DNA of 64,000 nucleotides from an uncultured beta proteobacterium (GTDB lineage: Bacteria > Pseudomonadota > Gammaproteobacteria > Burkholderiales > Burkholderiaceae_C): positions 1 to 64,000 of the forward strand of contig CAIVXG010000024.1 in the NCBI GenBank assembly GCA_903909815.1. Direction: 5' to 3'. The notes beneath the pieces are model-generated. The model searched no databases. It was not told the DNA's origin and was given only the letters and a program-made list of their open reading frames with translations. Positions 25,850 through 35,588 of the stretch are shown here, one piece after another; position 1 is the stretch's first letter; every line of letters begins with the position of its first letter. The translations under genes and the position numbers were made by a program.

Positions 25850-27091
25850 TCACGCCACTCGCGGTTTGACCTTGGACGCCGCCAGCTTGGCGTTGACGCG
25901 CGCCACCTCCAGGTCGGCATCGAACGCCAGCGCCACGCCCATGCGGCGTTTCACGAAGCTCTCGGGCTTGCCGAACAGGCGGATGTCGGTGTTGGGCACG
26001 CGCAGTGCTTCGGCCACGCCGTCGAACACGATGCCCTTGGCCTCCACGCCGCCGTAGATCACGGCGCTGGCGCCGGGGCTTTTGAGTGCGGTGTTCACCG
26101 GCAGGCCCAGGATGGCGCGGGCGTGCAGCTCGAACTCGTTCTGCCATTGCGTCGTCATGGTCACCATGCCGGTGTCGTGCGGGCGCGGGCTCACTTCGCT
26201 GAACCAGACCTGATCGCCCTTGACGAACAGTTCCACGCCGAACAGACCCAGGCCCACGCTGGCGCCCTGGGTGGAGTCGCCGTCCAGACCCTGGCCCAGG
26301 TTGTCGGTCACGGTCTTGGCGATGCGCTGTGCGCGCTCCAGCGCCGCCGGATGCATGGGCTGCGGCTGCCAGCTCTCGACGTAGTCGCCGTTGACCTGCA
26401 CGTGGCCGATAGGCGCGCAAAAATGCGTTTCCACCGAGCCGTCGGCGCCGATAGCGCGCACCGTGAGCAGGGTGATTTCGTAGTCGAAGTCGATGAAGCC
26501 TTCGACGATGACCCGGCCGTGGCTCACGCGCCCGCCGGCCATGGCGTAGTCCCAGGCCTTTATCACGTCGGCGGGCCCGTCGATCCTGCTTTGGCCCTTG
26601 CCCGAACTGCTCATCACCGGTTTCACGATGCAGGGGTAGCCGATGCCTGCGTCGATCGCCGCCTGCAATTCGGCCAGCGAGTCGCAAAATTGGTAGGGAC
26701 TGGTGGGCAGGCTCAATGTTTCAGCCGCGAGACGGCGTATGCCTTCGCGGTCCATGGTCAGGCGCGCGGCCCGCGCCGTGGGGATGACGCGCACCGTGCC
26801 CGCCGCCTCCAGCTGCTGCAGCATGGGCGTGGCGATGGCCTCGATCTCGGGCACCACCAGGTGCGGCCTTTCGGCCTCGATCAGTGCCTTGAGCTGGGCC
26901 GGGTCGCTCATGGTGATGGTGCGTGCATGGTGCGCCACCTGCTGCCCCGGTGCGTTCTGGTAGCGGTCCACGGCGATGGTTTCCACGCCCAGACGTTGCA
27001 AGGCGATCAGCACTTCCTTGCCGAGTTCGCCGCTGCCCAGCAGCATGACTTTGGTGGCCTGGGGCGAGAGCGGAGTGCCGAGTGTTTTCAT
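25850..27091 (-). CDS. purT: Formate-dependent phosphoribosylglycinamide formyltransferase
   Basis: The 413-residue ATP-grasp enzyme formylates GAR with formate and ATP in purine synthesis. It has [22 protein letters not shown] at the N-terminus, [22 protein letters not shown] and [12 protein letters not shown]. The start at 27091 is preferred because the family begins there; an open frame further upstream lies within psd. It overlaps the psd stop by four bases and is translated after psd. Confidence 0.93.
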   Translation of the reverse strand: MKTLGTPLSPQATKVMLLGSGELGKEVLIALQRLGVETIAVDRYQNAPGQQVAHHARTITMSDPAQLKALIEAERPHLVVPEIEAIATPMLQQLEAAGTVRVIPTARAARLTMDREGIRRLAAETLSLPTSPYQFCDSLAELQAAIDAGIGYPCIVKPVMSSSGKGQSRIDGPADVIKAWDYAMAGGRVSHGRVIVEGFIDFDYEITLLTVRAIGADGSVETHFCAPIGHVQVNGDYVESWQPQPMHPAALERAQRIAKTVTDNLGQGLDGDSTQGASVGLGLFGVELFVKGDQVWFSEVSPRPHDTGMVTMTTQWQNEFELHARAILGLPVNTALKSPGASAVIYGGVEAKGIVFDGVAEALRVPNTDIRLFGKPESFVKRRMGVALAFDADLEVARVNAKLAASKVKPRVA

Positions 27092-27960
27092 GATCGTGAG
27101 GTTTGAAGTGAAGAGGAAGAAAGCGTGCCCATGGCCTCGCCCAGGCGCACCGCTTGTGCCGGTGCCCAAGCGGGATTGAACTGCAGCGCGCCTTGGGGGA
27201 ACAGCATCACCACGGTCGAGCCCAGCAGGAAGCGGCCCATTTCCTGCCCCTGGTCGAGCGTGATTGGTTGTCCGTCGTAGCGCCATTCGCGCACCACGCC
27301 TGGACGCGTCGCATTCACCACGCCGTGCCAGACCGTGGCCATGCTGCCCACGATGGTCGCGCCCACCAACGCCAGCACGAAGGGGCCGTGCTTGGATTCA
27401 AAGACGCAGACCACGCGCTCGTTGCGCGCGAACAGACCTGGGACGCCGCGCGCTGTGGTCGGGTTCACCGAGAACAGCTCTCCCGGCACGTGGATCATGC
27501 GCGTCAGGCGTGCCGGCAGCGGCATGTGGATGCGGTGGTAATCGCGCGGGCTCAGGTAGATCGTGGCAAAGCTTCCGCCCTGGAACTGCGCAGCGAGTTG
27601 GGTATCGCCCCCGACCAGCGCCGTGGTGGAGTAATGGTGTCCCTTGGCCTGGAAGATCTGGTCGTGCTCGATCGCGCCGAACTGGCTGATGGCGCCGTCC
27701 ACCGGGCAGACGAAATCGGCTTGCGCCAAAGGCCTTGCGCCCTCGCGCAGCGCGCGCGTGAAGAAGTCGTTGAAGCTGGCATAGCTGGCGATGTCGGGGT
27801 TGGCCGCTTCGCTCATGTTGACGCCGTAGCGGGCGACGAATTTGCGGATCGCGGCGGTGGTGAAACGCCCGGCCTGGGCGTTGGCAAATTTGCCCGCCAC
27901 AATGGTGAGGGCCCTCTTGGGCAACAGATACTGCGGCAGCACTGCGAGGCGATCGGACAT
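27088..27960 (-). CDS. psd: Phosphatidylserine decarboxylase proenzyme
   Basis: A 290-residue inner-membrane pyruvoyl enzyme making phosphatidylethanolamine. The self-cleavage motif LGST is at 246-249, Ser 248 becoming the pyruvoyl group. Other family segments are [29 protein letters not shown] and [11 protein letters not shown]. The ATG at 27960 starts the conserved protein. purT follows with a 4-base overlap. The 119-base upstream gap contains only short GC-rich repeats. Confidence 0.94.
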   Translation of the reverse strand: MSDRLAVLPQYLLPKRALTIVAGKFANAQAGRFTTAAIRKFVARYGVNMSEAANPDIASYASFNDFFTRALREGARPLAQADFVCPVDGAISQFGAIEHDQIFQAKGHHYSTTALVGGDTQLAAQFQGGSFATIYLSPRDYHRIHMPLPARLTRMIHVPGELFSVNPTTARGVPGLFARNERVVCVFESKHGPFVLALVGATIVGSMATVWHGVVNATRPGVVREWRYDGQPITLDQGQEMGRFLLGSTVVMLFPQGALQFNPAWAPAQAVRLGEAMGTLSSSSLQTSRS

Positions 27961-28079
27961 GGACGCTACCGGATAAAGGAGGAACCGGCGATTATAAATT
28001 TTTGGCCTGCGTCCTTGGGGCGGTGTTCTGATCGGCTCCCTCGCCCGCGTCGCGGGCAAGGGTTGGGGTGAGGGGAAAT

Positions 28080-29699
28080 CTACGCCGCGGCGTTGATGCG
28101 CTTCACGCCAGCGACAAAGCGCGACAGGGTTTGCGAGAGCACGCCGCGCGGGATCGTGATGTCGATGAGCTGGAAGCGACCGCGCGTGGCATAGGCCTTG
28201 GCCAGTGCAGTCTGCAGTTCGGCGCGGGTGTTGACGCGCACGCCGTCGCCGTTCATGCCGGGCGCCATCTCGGCAAAGCCCCATCGGTCCAGGTTGTTGA
28301 ACGAGGACTCGCTCTGGAAGGTGCGCAGCATCTCCCAGCTGGCATTGTTGAACACCAGCACGATCGGGTCCCAGCCGTAGCGCAGGCAATTGCCCAGCTC
28401 CCAGCCCGTCATCTGGAAGGCGCCGTCGCCCACCAGGATCAAGGGGCGCTCGCCCGTGGCCGCCTGCACACCCAGACCCGCGGGCACGCCAAAGCCCATG
28501 GTGGCGTAGTAGCCGGGCGCCACCAGCGCGGTCTGGCTCATGTCCATGGCGGTGAAGAAGCAGTCGCCCATGTCGCTGGCGATGGGCATGGTGCCGTGCA
28601 GCGCCATCAGGTCGTTCACGGCGGTGGCAATGTCGGTGGGCGTGATGCTGTCGCTGTCCGCCACGAGGCCGTGGGGGAACTGTTGCGGCGGCACGGTGAA
28701 GGTCTGGCTGCTGTCCGGCACGCGTTCCAGCAGCCGGTCTACCAGCGCGGCCAGGGGGAGCTGCGCGTAGCAGTGGTAGCCCATGGTCACCTGGCCATTG
28801 AGCGCCTGTATCGTCTTGCGCAGGTCGATCTTTTGCGCCGATACGCCAAAGTTGGTGTCGCACAAGATCACGCCCAGCAGGAACAAGCCGTCCGAGTTTT
28901 CGACCCGCGCCGTGATCTCCGGCAGGCCGGCCACGCCCATGTAGGTGCCCAGCAGGGTATCGGTTTGGGTGAGCAGGCCACGCCCCATCAGGCTCGTGAC
29001 CACGGGCAGGCTCAGGCGGCGCGAGAGTTCGGCCACCCGGTCTTCGAGACCGAAGCGGCGCACCTCCACGCCCGCCATCAGCACCGGGGCCTTGGCCTGT
29101 TGCAGGCGCTCCAGGATTTCGCTCACACAGGCATCGAGCGCGTCCTGATCCACTGCTGACGCGGCCTCGGCCACGACCGGCGCGCAGGGCACGGCCACCA
29201 TGTCGCGCGGAATCTCGATGTACACGGGCTGCGACAGGCGCAGGCAACTCGCCAGCACGCGTGCAATCTCGCCCGGTGCCGTCTTCGCATCCACCAGTCG
29301 CGTCTGGTCGCAGGTGATCTCCTTGTAGATCTGGAACTGCGAATCCAGCGTCTTGGCCTGATGGTGCAGCAGCAGCCCCGAGTGCGACTCGCCCTGCCCC
29401 GGGCCACCCGAAAGCACCACCAGGGGTGATTTCTCGGCAAAGGCTGCGGCCACCGAGTTCACCATGTTGAGCGCGCCCGCACCATAGGTCACGGCGGCCA
29501 CGCCCAGCCCGCCGCCGATGCGCCCGGCAGCGTCCGCAGCAAAGCCCACGCCGGGTTCGTGCGACAGCGTATAGAGGGGCATGATCTGCGACTCTTCAAT
29601 GATGCGGAAGTAGGGCAGCGCAAAGTCGCCGGGAATGCCAAAGATCTGGCGCGCGCCATGCGATTTGAGGGCGTGGAGGAGGGATTCGGTAAGGTTCAT
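28080..29699 (-). CDS. Thiamine-diphosphate 2-oxoacid decarboxylase (indolepyruvate/phenylpyruvate type)
   Basis: A 539-residue ThDP enzyme. The N-terminal PYR domain carries the catalytic Glu in LYTLSHEPGVGFAADAAGR, and the C-terminal PP domain has the cofactor motif GDGAFQMTGWELGNCLRYGW followed by the NN pair. Similar enzymes decarboxylate indolepyruvate or phenylpyruvate to the aldehydes; the specific substrate is inferred from general similarity only. Stand-alone gene. Confidence 0.85.
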   Translation of the reverse strand: MNLTESLLHALKSHGARQIFGIPGDFALPYFRIIEESQIMPLYTLSHEPGVGFAADAAGRIGGGLGVAAVTYGAGALNMVNSVAAAFAEKSPLVVLSGGPGQGESHSGLLLHHQAKTLDSQFQIYKEITCDQTRLVDAKTAPGEIARVLASCLRLSQPVYIEIPRDMVAVPCAPVVAEAASAVDQDALDACVSEILERLQQAKAPVLMAGVEVRRFGLEDRVAELSRRLSLPVVTSLMGRGLLTQTDTLLGTYMGVAGLPEITARVENSDGLFLLGVILCDTNFGVSAQKIDLRKTIQALNGQVTMGYHCYAQLPLAALVDRLLERVPDSSQTFTVPPQQFPHGLVADSDSITPTDIATAVNDLMALHGTMPIASDMGDCFFTAMDMSQTALVAPGYYATMGFGVPAGLGVQAATGERPLILVGDGAFQMTGWELGNCLRYGWDPIVLVFNNASWEMLRTFQSESSFNNLDRWGFAEMAPGMNGDGVRVNTRAELQTALAKAYATRGRFQLIDITIPRGVLSQTLSRFVAGVKRINAAA

Positions 29700-29720
29700 G
29701 GGGGGAGTTTATGCGTGCTT

Positions 29721-29861
29721 TCGGGTCTTGCGCCGGACGGCGCGCTTTGGCGGGATGTCGTCCCGGCTTTGGCAACTTTCTTTTGGCGACGCAAAAGAAA
29801 GTTACTGCGTGGTCGGGCGCACATCCCGACACAAGAGCGCGCAAATCGGCGCAAGACCCGA
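29721..29861. repeat. 141-bp nested palindrome (MITE/REP-like)
   Basis: The outer arms TCGGGTCTTGCGCCG (29721-29735) and CGGCGCAAGACCCGA (29847-29861) are perfect reverse complements. Inside are weaker matching arms (GGCGGGATGT near 29749 with ACATCCCG near 29821), and the centre is an 11-bp hairpin AACTTTCTTTT / AAAAGAAAGTT at 29774-29803. The AACTTTCTTTT hairpin is a frequent intergenic motif in Comamonadaceae. No coding sequence or transposase is inside, so it resembles a miniature inverted-repeat element. Confidence 0.75.
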
Positions 29862-29865
29862 CAAC

Positions 29866-29928
29866 TCAATCGTTTGCAGCCTTGATCATGTCCGCCGCCT
29901 TCTCCGCAATCATGATCACCGAGGCGTT
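29866..29928 (-). pseudogene. 3' remnant of a second GMC oxidoreductase gene
   Basis: Read on the minus strand this encodes [20 protein letters not shown] and a stop. It matches the C-terminal end of the intact GMC oxidoreductase at 33853-35445 ([20 protein letters not shown], stop) at 18 of 20 residues, with about 80% DNA identity. Upstream (29929 onward) the similarity ends abruptly. This is therefore the surviving tail of a deleted paralogue about 4 kb from the intact gene. Confidence 0.75.
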
Positions 29929-29990
29929 CAGGGTAGATCACTCAGATCTTGGAATCCCCATGCACTACACAAAGCTGCATCATGTATTCC

Positions 29991-30311
29991 ATGAAAGACA
30001 CAAATGCCACTATTCCCTTGGAAATCCGGGACCAACTGCGCGAGCTGGGGCTGCGCTTGCGTGCGGCCCGGACGCGCAGAAAACTGCGACAGGCGGACTT
30101 GGCCCCTGTCCCGTACGGCGATTGTGGCTGTCGGGCGCGGCGAGTCCACGACGGGCCTGGGAACCTACCTGCGCGTACTGAGGGCCATGGGCTTGAACCG
30201 CGAGTCTGACCTGGTGCTGATCCGGGCTTGGACCGCGACGGTCTGGCGCTGGAGTTGTCGGCGCAGACCAAGCGTGTGGGTGTGGCCAGAAGGGCTTCAA
30301 ATGACTTCTGA
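29991..30311 (+). pseudogene. HipB-like XRE antitoxin/regulator, frameshifted
   Basis: The frame from ATG 29991 gives MKDTNATIPLEIRDQLRELG, LRAARTRRKLRQADLA, the start of a helix-turn-helix regulator. It breaks near 30105, where recognition-helix residues continue in the +1 frame (SRTAIVAVGRGESTTGLGTY, LRVLRAMGLNRESDLV). A further one-base loss near 30215 returns the reading to the first frame (ADPGLDRDGLALELSAQTKR), ending at a TGA at 30309-30311. The pieces form one HTH protein in three frames, so it is a broken gene. The hipA remnant starts inside its end. Confidence 0.82.
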
Positions 30312-30995
30312 GGCTTCAAAAATCTACCTGCCAGGCGATGCCGATCCGACGGTTTGCGGTGTTTTTCAGCATGCCGCAAGCGACGCAAACCAGGGGGTCG
30401 GGAGCTTCTCCTACGGCAAGAGCTACCTGGGCAACTCGGACGCTGTGGCGATTGACCCCAAGGCGCTGCCACTGAACCCACGCGAGTACCGCACCACGGG
30501 CCTGCGCGGCGTCTTTGGTGCGCTCAATGACGCCATGCCGGATGACTGGGGCCGCTACGTGATCGACCGCACGCAGGGCGAACAGGATTTCCCGATCGGC
30601 TACATGCTGCGCACCGTGGACGACGCCATCGGTAATCTGGCGTTTTCGGCGTCGCCCAGCGTGCCGCCGCCACACTGCACGCCTATCGGCATCGAGTTGC
30701 TGGCCGACGCACGCGAAATCATCCTTGGCCTGGAAAAGGGCCGCGCCTGCATGGCACCCGGCTGCACGTCCACGCCATGACCCTGGGCGGCGCAGAGTCA
30801 GTCGCGAGCCGACAGAACTTGCTGGCCGACTGCGCGTCATTCGGTCTTAGCGAGAGCCAGGCTGGCAGCAGCATCGACGAGACGGTGGTACGGGTGCAGG
30901 CCAACTGGCGGCAGTGCCTGGCGGACCAAGGTTTGGGTGTGGCAGCGGTTGACCGATTGCGATCATGCTTTTCGGGAATTGAAGGTTCGCAATAA
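30301..30995 (+). pseudogene. HipA-like toxin kinase, internally deleted
   Basis: The 5' part (30301 to about 30760) encodes the HipA N-terminal subdomain: IYLPGDADPTVCGVFQHA, FSYGKSYLGNSDAVAIDP, LRGVFGALNDAMPDDWGRYV, GYMLRTVDDAIGNLAFSAS and LLADAREIILGLEKG. In another frame from about 30762 to the stop at 30993-30995 comes the HipA C-terminus: AMTLGGAESVASRQNLLADC, ASFGLSESQA, IDETVVRVQANW. The Ser/Thr kinase core in between (roughly 200 residues in intact HipA) is missing, so the toxin cannot be active. The following 212 bases to 31207 show no gene. Confidence 0.82.
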
Positions 30996-31207
30996 GGAAC
31001 AACGGCGAATCCGCTGGCTCAGGCGCATTTCTGGTTGGAAATACGTGGCCCCGTCAGGCACTTACCTCATTGGTTAGGGCTCGGACTTTCAATGCCTTTC
31101 CCCTGGGTGCGACAATGTGACGTATTCGAGCCGCTCGCAGCCAGGTCGCGATCATGACCGCTGACCCGCCGCCTCTGTCTTTACGACCCTCCAATTGGGG
31201 ACTTGTC

Positions 31208-31657
31208 ATGATTTCCGATGCCGAAAACAAGATCTACGCCAGGCTGACCGAACTGGAAAGCGAGGTCGTGACGCTGCGTGACGGCTACCTGGTCGTGAAC
31301 AGGCGCTATTCGCAGGCGCTGCTGTCCATGAAGACATTGACAAACTCGACGCTGGAGGCCGCGCTGCGCGCGGCGGCGGCGGCCGAGAAATCGTCCCTGG
31401 CCTGCAAAAATGCCGCCCAGGCGGCCCAGGCCGCAGCGGCGGTGCCGGTGATCGAAGCCGCAGAGGCCGCGGCCGAAGCCGCCGGACTGGCGGCCTTGGC
31501 AGCAGTTGAAGCAGCGGCCGCGTTTCAGGCCGAAGAGACGGCGGTGCAGGCATCGAGCGAAGCGGCGTCAGCCACCGCCCGCGCCACCGCCGCCGCGGCG
31601 GCAGCCACCAAATTGGCCTTGGAGGCCGCAGCCTTCGCCAGGGCGCTGAGAACCTAG
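31208..31657 (+). CDS. Ala/Glu-rich coiled-coil protein, unknown function
   Basis: The 149-residue product starts MISDAENKIYARLTELESEV, a likely coiled coil with polar heptads, and from about residue 55 becomes almost entirely Ala with spaced Glu, Lys and Thr (EAAEAAAEAAGLAALAAVEA), a continuous helix. No family recognised, no signal peptide. It ends 9 bases before the PAS-GGDEF-EAL gene, so the two are probably co-transcribed. An in-frame ATG at 31154 would add 18 residues; I prefer 31208, which follows GGGG. Confidence 0.65.
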   Translation: MISDAENKIYARLTELESEVVTLRDGYLVVNRRYSQALLSMKTLTNSTLEAALRAAAAAEKSSLACKNAAQAAQAAAAVPVIEAAEAAAEAAGLAALAAVEAAAAFQAEETAVQASSEAASATARATAAAAAATKLALEAAAFARALRT

Positions 31658-31666
31658 CGCCGTGCC

Positions 31667-33811
31667 ATGACCCCTATCCCTGGCCCAGAACCTGCCATGG
31701 ACGCCCCCATCGACCCAGCGCACGGGGGGCGCGACATGGATCTCACGCGTGCGGCCGAAAAACTCGGCGCACTGGAAGATGAGATCCACCACCTGTACGA
31801 GCACGTGCCCTTTGGCAGCCACGCGCTGGATGCACAAGGCGTGTATCTGGACATCAATTCGCTGGAGCTGTCCTGGCTCGGATACAGCCGCCAAGAGATT
31901 GTCGGAAAGAGAAAGCTCACCGACTTCCTGACGCCGGCGAGTCGCCTGATGCTGCTCAGACACCTGCCCGCGCCGGGTCTGAACAACGTGATTGCCGACC
32001 TGGAACTGGAGTTGCTGCGCCGCGACGGAACGAGCATGCCGATCGCGCTCAACTCGGTGGGGTTTGCCGATGCGGCAGGCAAGCTGCTCAAGCGCCGAGC
32101 AGTCGTTTTTGACCTGCGCGAAAAGCGGCAAAACAAGATCCACCAACTGGTTGCTGCCCAGGCGTTCGAGGGCTTGAGTGGCACCTATATCACCGACAGC
32201 CAGCAAGTCATTCAGCAGGTCAATCACGCCTTCATCGAACTGACCGGCTACAGCGCGCAGGAGGCCGTGGGCCAGACACCGCGCCTGCTCAGTTCGGGCC
32301 AGCATGACACGGCGTTCTACCAGGCCATGTGGTCCGCGCTGAATAAATACGGCCGCTGGCAGGGCGAGATCTGCAACAGGCGCAAGGACGGGAGCGCCAT
32401 CACGCTGTGGCTGAGCGTCTCGGCCGTTCTTGACGCGGCGGGCGCCGTCACCAATTACATAGGCAGCTTTTTCGACATCACGGCCACCAAGGCGGCCGAG
32501 GCCGAATTGCTTCAGTTGGCGTACTTTGACCCGCTCACCCGCCTCCCCAACCGCCGCCTGCTGCTGGACCGCTTGACCCAGGCGCAGGCTGTTGCCAAGC
32601 GCAGCGGACTCTGCGGCGCCGTTCTGTTCGTGGATCTGGATCATTTCAAGGCGATCAACGACACCCGAGGCCATGAGGCCGGAGACCGCGTGCTGGTCGA
32701 GACGGCGCGGCGCTTGCGCGCGGCCGTGCGGGCCGGCGACAGCGTGGCGCGTTTGGGGGGAGATGAGTTTGTCGTGCTGCTGGAGGGCCTGGACGAGAAA
32801 GCCCTGGAGTCCGCGGCCCAAGCTGAAATCGTCGCCAAGAAAATTCTTGAGTCACTGGCTCAGTCCTATCAGCTCGACGATATCGAGTTTCATTGCAGCG
32901 CCAGCATCGGCATTGAGCTGTTTGCGGATGCCACCTCAGCCGTGGATCTGATCCAGCATGCCGATCTGGCCATGTACCAGTCCAAAGCGGGAGGGCGCAA
33001 CCGGGTGCGGTTTTTCGACTCGAGCATGCAGACCCAGGTGCTGGGGCGTGCCGCGCTGGACCACGATTTGCGCCACGCGCTGGAGCTGCAGCAGTTTCAG
33101 CTCTTCTTCCAGCCCCAGGTCAACCTGCAGGGTCAGATCGTGGCGGCCGAGGCGCTGCTGCGCTGGCATCATCCCAAGCGCGGACTGGTGGCGCCAGGGG
33201 AGTTCATTGCCCTGGCCGAGGAAACCGAGCTGATCGTGCCGATCGGGCTTTGGGTGCTGGAAACGGCCTGCGCCCAGCTCAAGGACTGGGAGGGCCAAGC
33301 GCGCACCCGCCATATGCGTCTGGCGGTGAACGTCAGTGCATGCCAGTACCGGCAAGACGGCTTTGCGGTGAGCGTGCAGAAGGTGCTCAGCGCGAGCGGC
33401 ATCGACCCGGCCAAGCTGGTGCTGGAGGTCACCGAGAGCATGATGCTGGACGTGCCCGACGCCATCGCCAAAATGAATGCGCTCAAGGCATTGGGTGTGA
33501 GTTTTTCCATGGACGACTTTGGCACCGGCTACTCTTCGCTGGTCAGCCTCATACAGCTGCCGTTGAGCGAGCTCAAGATCGACCAGTCTTTTGTGGGTCA
33601 GCTCGGAGCGGACGCCTCGGTTGGCGTGATCGTGCGCGCCACCATCGCCATGGGCCACGCGCTGGGCCTGGAAGTCGTGGCCGAAGGTGTGGAGACACAG
33701 GCGCAGCGCGAGCTGCTGGTGAAGAAGGGCTGCCAGCGCTTTCAGGGCTATCTTTTCAGCCGGCCCGTGCCGATTGAGGCGTTTGAAGCGCTGTTGCCGC
33801 AGGCGCAGTAG
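31667..33811 (+). CDS. PAS-PAS-GGDEF-EAL cyclic di-GMP protein
   Basis: The 714-residue soluble protein has two PAS sensor domains (about 40-150 and 160-280; second with SAQEAVGQTPRLLSSGQHD), a GGDEF domain with the active-site loop GGDEF at 364-368, and an EAL phosphodiesterase domain with EAL at 495-497 and downstream acidic segments DDFGTGYSSL and KIDQSFV. Both active sites look intact, so it could make or break c-di-GMP; in such tandem proteins one activity usually dominates. No membrane segment is seen. Confidence 0.92.
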   Translation: MTPIPGPEPAMDAPIDPAHGGRDMDLTRAAEKLGALEDEIHHLYEHVPFGSHALDAQGVYLDINSLELSWLGYSRQEIVGKRKLTDFLTPASRLMLLRHLPAPGLNNVIADLELELLRRDGTSMPIALNSVGFADAAGKLLKRRAVVFDLREKRQNKIHQLVAAQAFEGLSGTYITDSQQVIQQVNHAFIELTGYSAQEAVGQTPRLLSSGQHDTAFYQAMWSALNKYGRWQGEICNRRKDGSAITLWLSVSAVLDAAGAVTNYIGSFFDITATKAAEAELLQLAYFDPLTRLPNRRLLLDRLTQAQAVAKRSGLCGAVLFVDLDHFKAINDTRGHEAGDRVLVETARRLRAAVRAGDSVARLGGDEFVVLLEGLDEKALESAAQAEIVAKKILESLAQSYQLDDIEFHCSASIGIELFADATSAVDLIQHADLAMYQSKAGGRNRVRFFDSSMQTQVLGRAALDHDLRHALELQQFQLFFQPQVNLQGQIVAAEALLRWHHPKRGLVAPGEFIALAEETELIVPIGLWVLETACAQLKDWEGQARTRHMRLAVNVSACQYRQDGFAVSVQKVLSASGIDPAKLVLEVTESMMLDVPDAIAKMNALKALGVSFSMDDFGTGYSSLVSLIQLPLSELKIDQSFVGQLGADASVGVIVRATIAMGHALGLEVVAEGVETQAQRELLVKKGCQRFQGYLFSRPVPIEAFEALLPQAQ

Positions 33812-33852
33812 CTGCGGCGCGCCCAGCACGCCCTCCGCGCAAGAGCGGCAAC

Positions 33853-35445
33853 CTAGCTGTTGGCTGCCTTGATCATGTCCGCCGCCTTCTCGGCGATCAT
33901 GATCACCGGGGCATTGGTATTGCCAGCCACGACGCTGGGCATGATGGAAGCATCCACCACGCGCAGGCCTTCGATGCCGTGCACGCGCAACTGCGCATCC
34001 ACCACGTCCATCGGGCCGCTGCCCATGCGGCAAGTTCCCACCGGGTGGTACACGGTGTCTGCGTGGTCGCGGATGAACTGCTCGATCTGCGCGTCGGTCT
34101 GCACCTTGGCAAAGGCCTTGGATTCGCGCCCGCCAAAGCTGGCCAGCGCCGGTTGCGACAGGATCTGGCGCGCGGCCTTGAAGCCACGGATCAGGCACTC
34201 CATGTCGTCTCTGTTGCCCAGGAAGTTGGGGTCGATCAGCGGTGCCGCCACCGGGTCCTTGCTCGCCAGCTTGACGCTGCCGCGGCTTGACGGTCGCAGG
34301 ATGCAGACGTGACAGGAATAGCCGTGGCCGAACACGGGCTTGCGCCCATGGTCGATCAGTTTGCCAATGACGAAGTGGAACTGCAGATCCGGCGCTTTCT
34401 GGTCGGGCGCACTTTTCACGAAGCCGCCGGCCTCGGCAAAATTGGTGGTGAGCATGCCGCTGCGGCGGCTGCGCCACTCGAAAATCCCCTTGATTGCACG
34501 CCAGGCGCCGGCCAGCGACACGCCGAACAAATCGGTTGCCTGCGGCACGTTCACGACCAGCACCACGTCCACGTGGTCGTGCAGGTTCTGTCCCACGCCG
34601 GGCAGATCGTGCAGCGTGGCGATGCCGGTTTGCACCAGATGCGCATGCGGCCCTATCCCTGAGAGCATGAGCAACTGCGGCGACTGAAAGGCGCCCGCGC
34701 TCAGCAGCACTTCGCGGCGGCACTTGATCTGCTTGTGCTGGCCGTCTTGAAGATACTCCACGCCCGCGGCGCGCTTCTTGTCCAGCAGGATGCGCGTGGT
34801 GTGGGCGCCGGTGATGACGTGCAGATTGGGACGGGCCAGAATCGGCGTCAGGTAGGCCTTGGCGGCGCTGTAGCGCTCGCCGTTCTTGTGCGTGACCTGG
34901 TATATGCCAACGCCTTCTTGCTGCGGCCCGTTGAAGTCGCGGTTTTCGACGTAGCCCGCCTGCACCCCGGCCTTGACAAAGATCGGACCGAAGCGATTCG
35001 GGCTGCGCGGGTCCATCACGTTGAGCGGGCCGCCGCTACCGTGCAGGGCGTCTGCACCCCGTTCGTTGTGTTCGCTCTTCTTGAAATACGGCAGAACCTC
35101 ATCAAAGCTCCAGCCGGCGTTGCCCTCGGCGGCCCACGCATCGTAGTCGCTGGCGTGACCTCGGATGTAGACCATGGCGTTGATGGAACTGGATCCGCCC
35201 AGCACCATGCCGCGCGGCTGATAACCGCTGCGCCCGTTCAGCCCCGGTTGCGGCACGGTCTCAAACGCCCAGTTCGCCTGCCCTGTCTGCGCCAGCACGG
35301 CCAGACCCGCGGGGCAGTGGATCAAGACGCTTTTATCGGCGGGACCCGCCTCCAGCAGCACCACCTTGACCGAAGGGTCCTCACTCAGCCTTGCCGCGAG
35401 TACGCAGCCCGCCGAGCCGCCGCCGATGATGATGTAGTCCTGCAT
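33853..35445 (-). CDS. GMC family FAD-dependent oxidoreductase (choline dehydrogenase-like)
   Basis: The 530-residue flavoenzyme has the FAD-binding [20 protein letters not shown] at the N-terminus, GMC signature 1 around [20 protein letters not shown], signature 2 [16 protein letters not shown], and the catalytic C-terminal region [13 protein letters not shown] with His. Substrates are primary alcohols in this family; which one is unknown. Stand-alone here, with a 3' copy of its end at 29866-29928. Confidence 0.9.
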   Translation of the reverse strand: MQDYIIIGGGSAGCVLAARLSEDPSVKVVLLEAGPADKSVLIHCPAGLAVLAQTGQANWAFETVPQPGLNGRSGYQPRGMVLGGSSSINAMVYIRGHASDYDAWAAEGNAGWSFDEVLPYFKKSEHNERGADALHGSGGPLNVMDPRSPNRFGPIFVKAGVQAGYVENRDFNGPQQEGVGIYQVTHKNGERYSAAKAYLTPILARPNLHVITGAHTTRILLDKKRAAGVEYLQDGQHKQIKCRREVLLSAGAFQSPQLLMLSGIGPHAHLVQTGIATLHDLPGVGQNLHDHVDVVLVVNVPQATDLFGVSLAGAWRAIKGIFEWRSRRSGMLTTNFAEAGGFVKSAPDQKAPDLQFHFVIGKLIDHGRKPVFGHGYSCHVCILRPSSRGSVKLASKDPVAAPLIDPNFLGNRDDMECLIRGFKAARQILSQPALASFGGRESKAFAKVQTDAQIEQFIRDHADTVYHPVGTCRMGSGPMDVVDAQLRVHGIEGLRVVDASIMPSVVAGNTNAPVIMIAEKAADMIKAANS

Positions 35446-35588
35446 GGTGTGTCTCCGACGCGCTTGATCTCAAATGATGAACCGTGGCGGACCATACTTC
35501 AATCTCGGCGTCAAACCAATAGCCTTGGCGACAGCGGCGCCACTTTAAGGAGGGTCCCCTATGCGCTCGGTGCGGCGACAATGGCCGC

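Noticed and set aside
27961-29247. Long N-terminal extension of psd
   Set aside because: The open frame runs antisense-free through the decarboxylase gene in another frame and gives Arg/Gly/Pro-rich sequence typical of GC-rich shadows; Psd begins at 27960.
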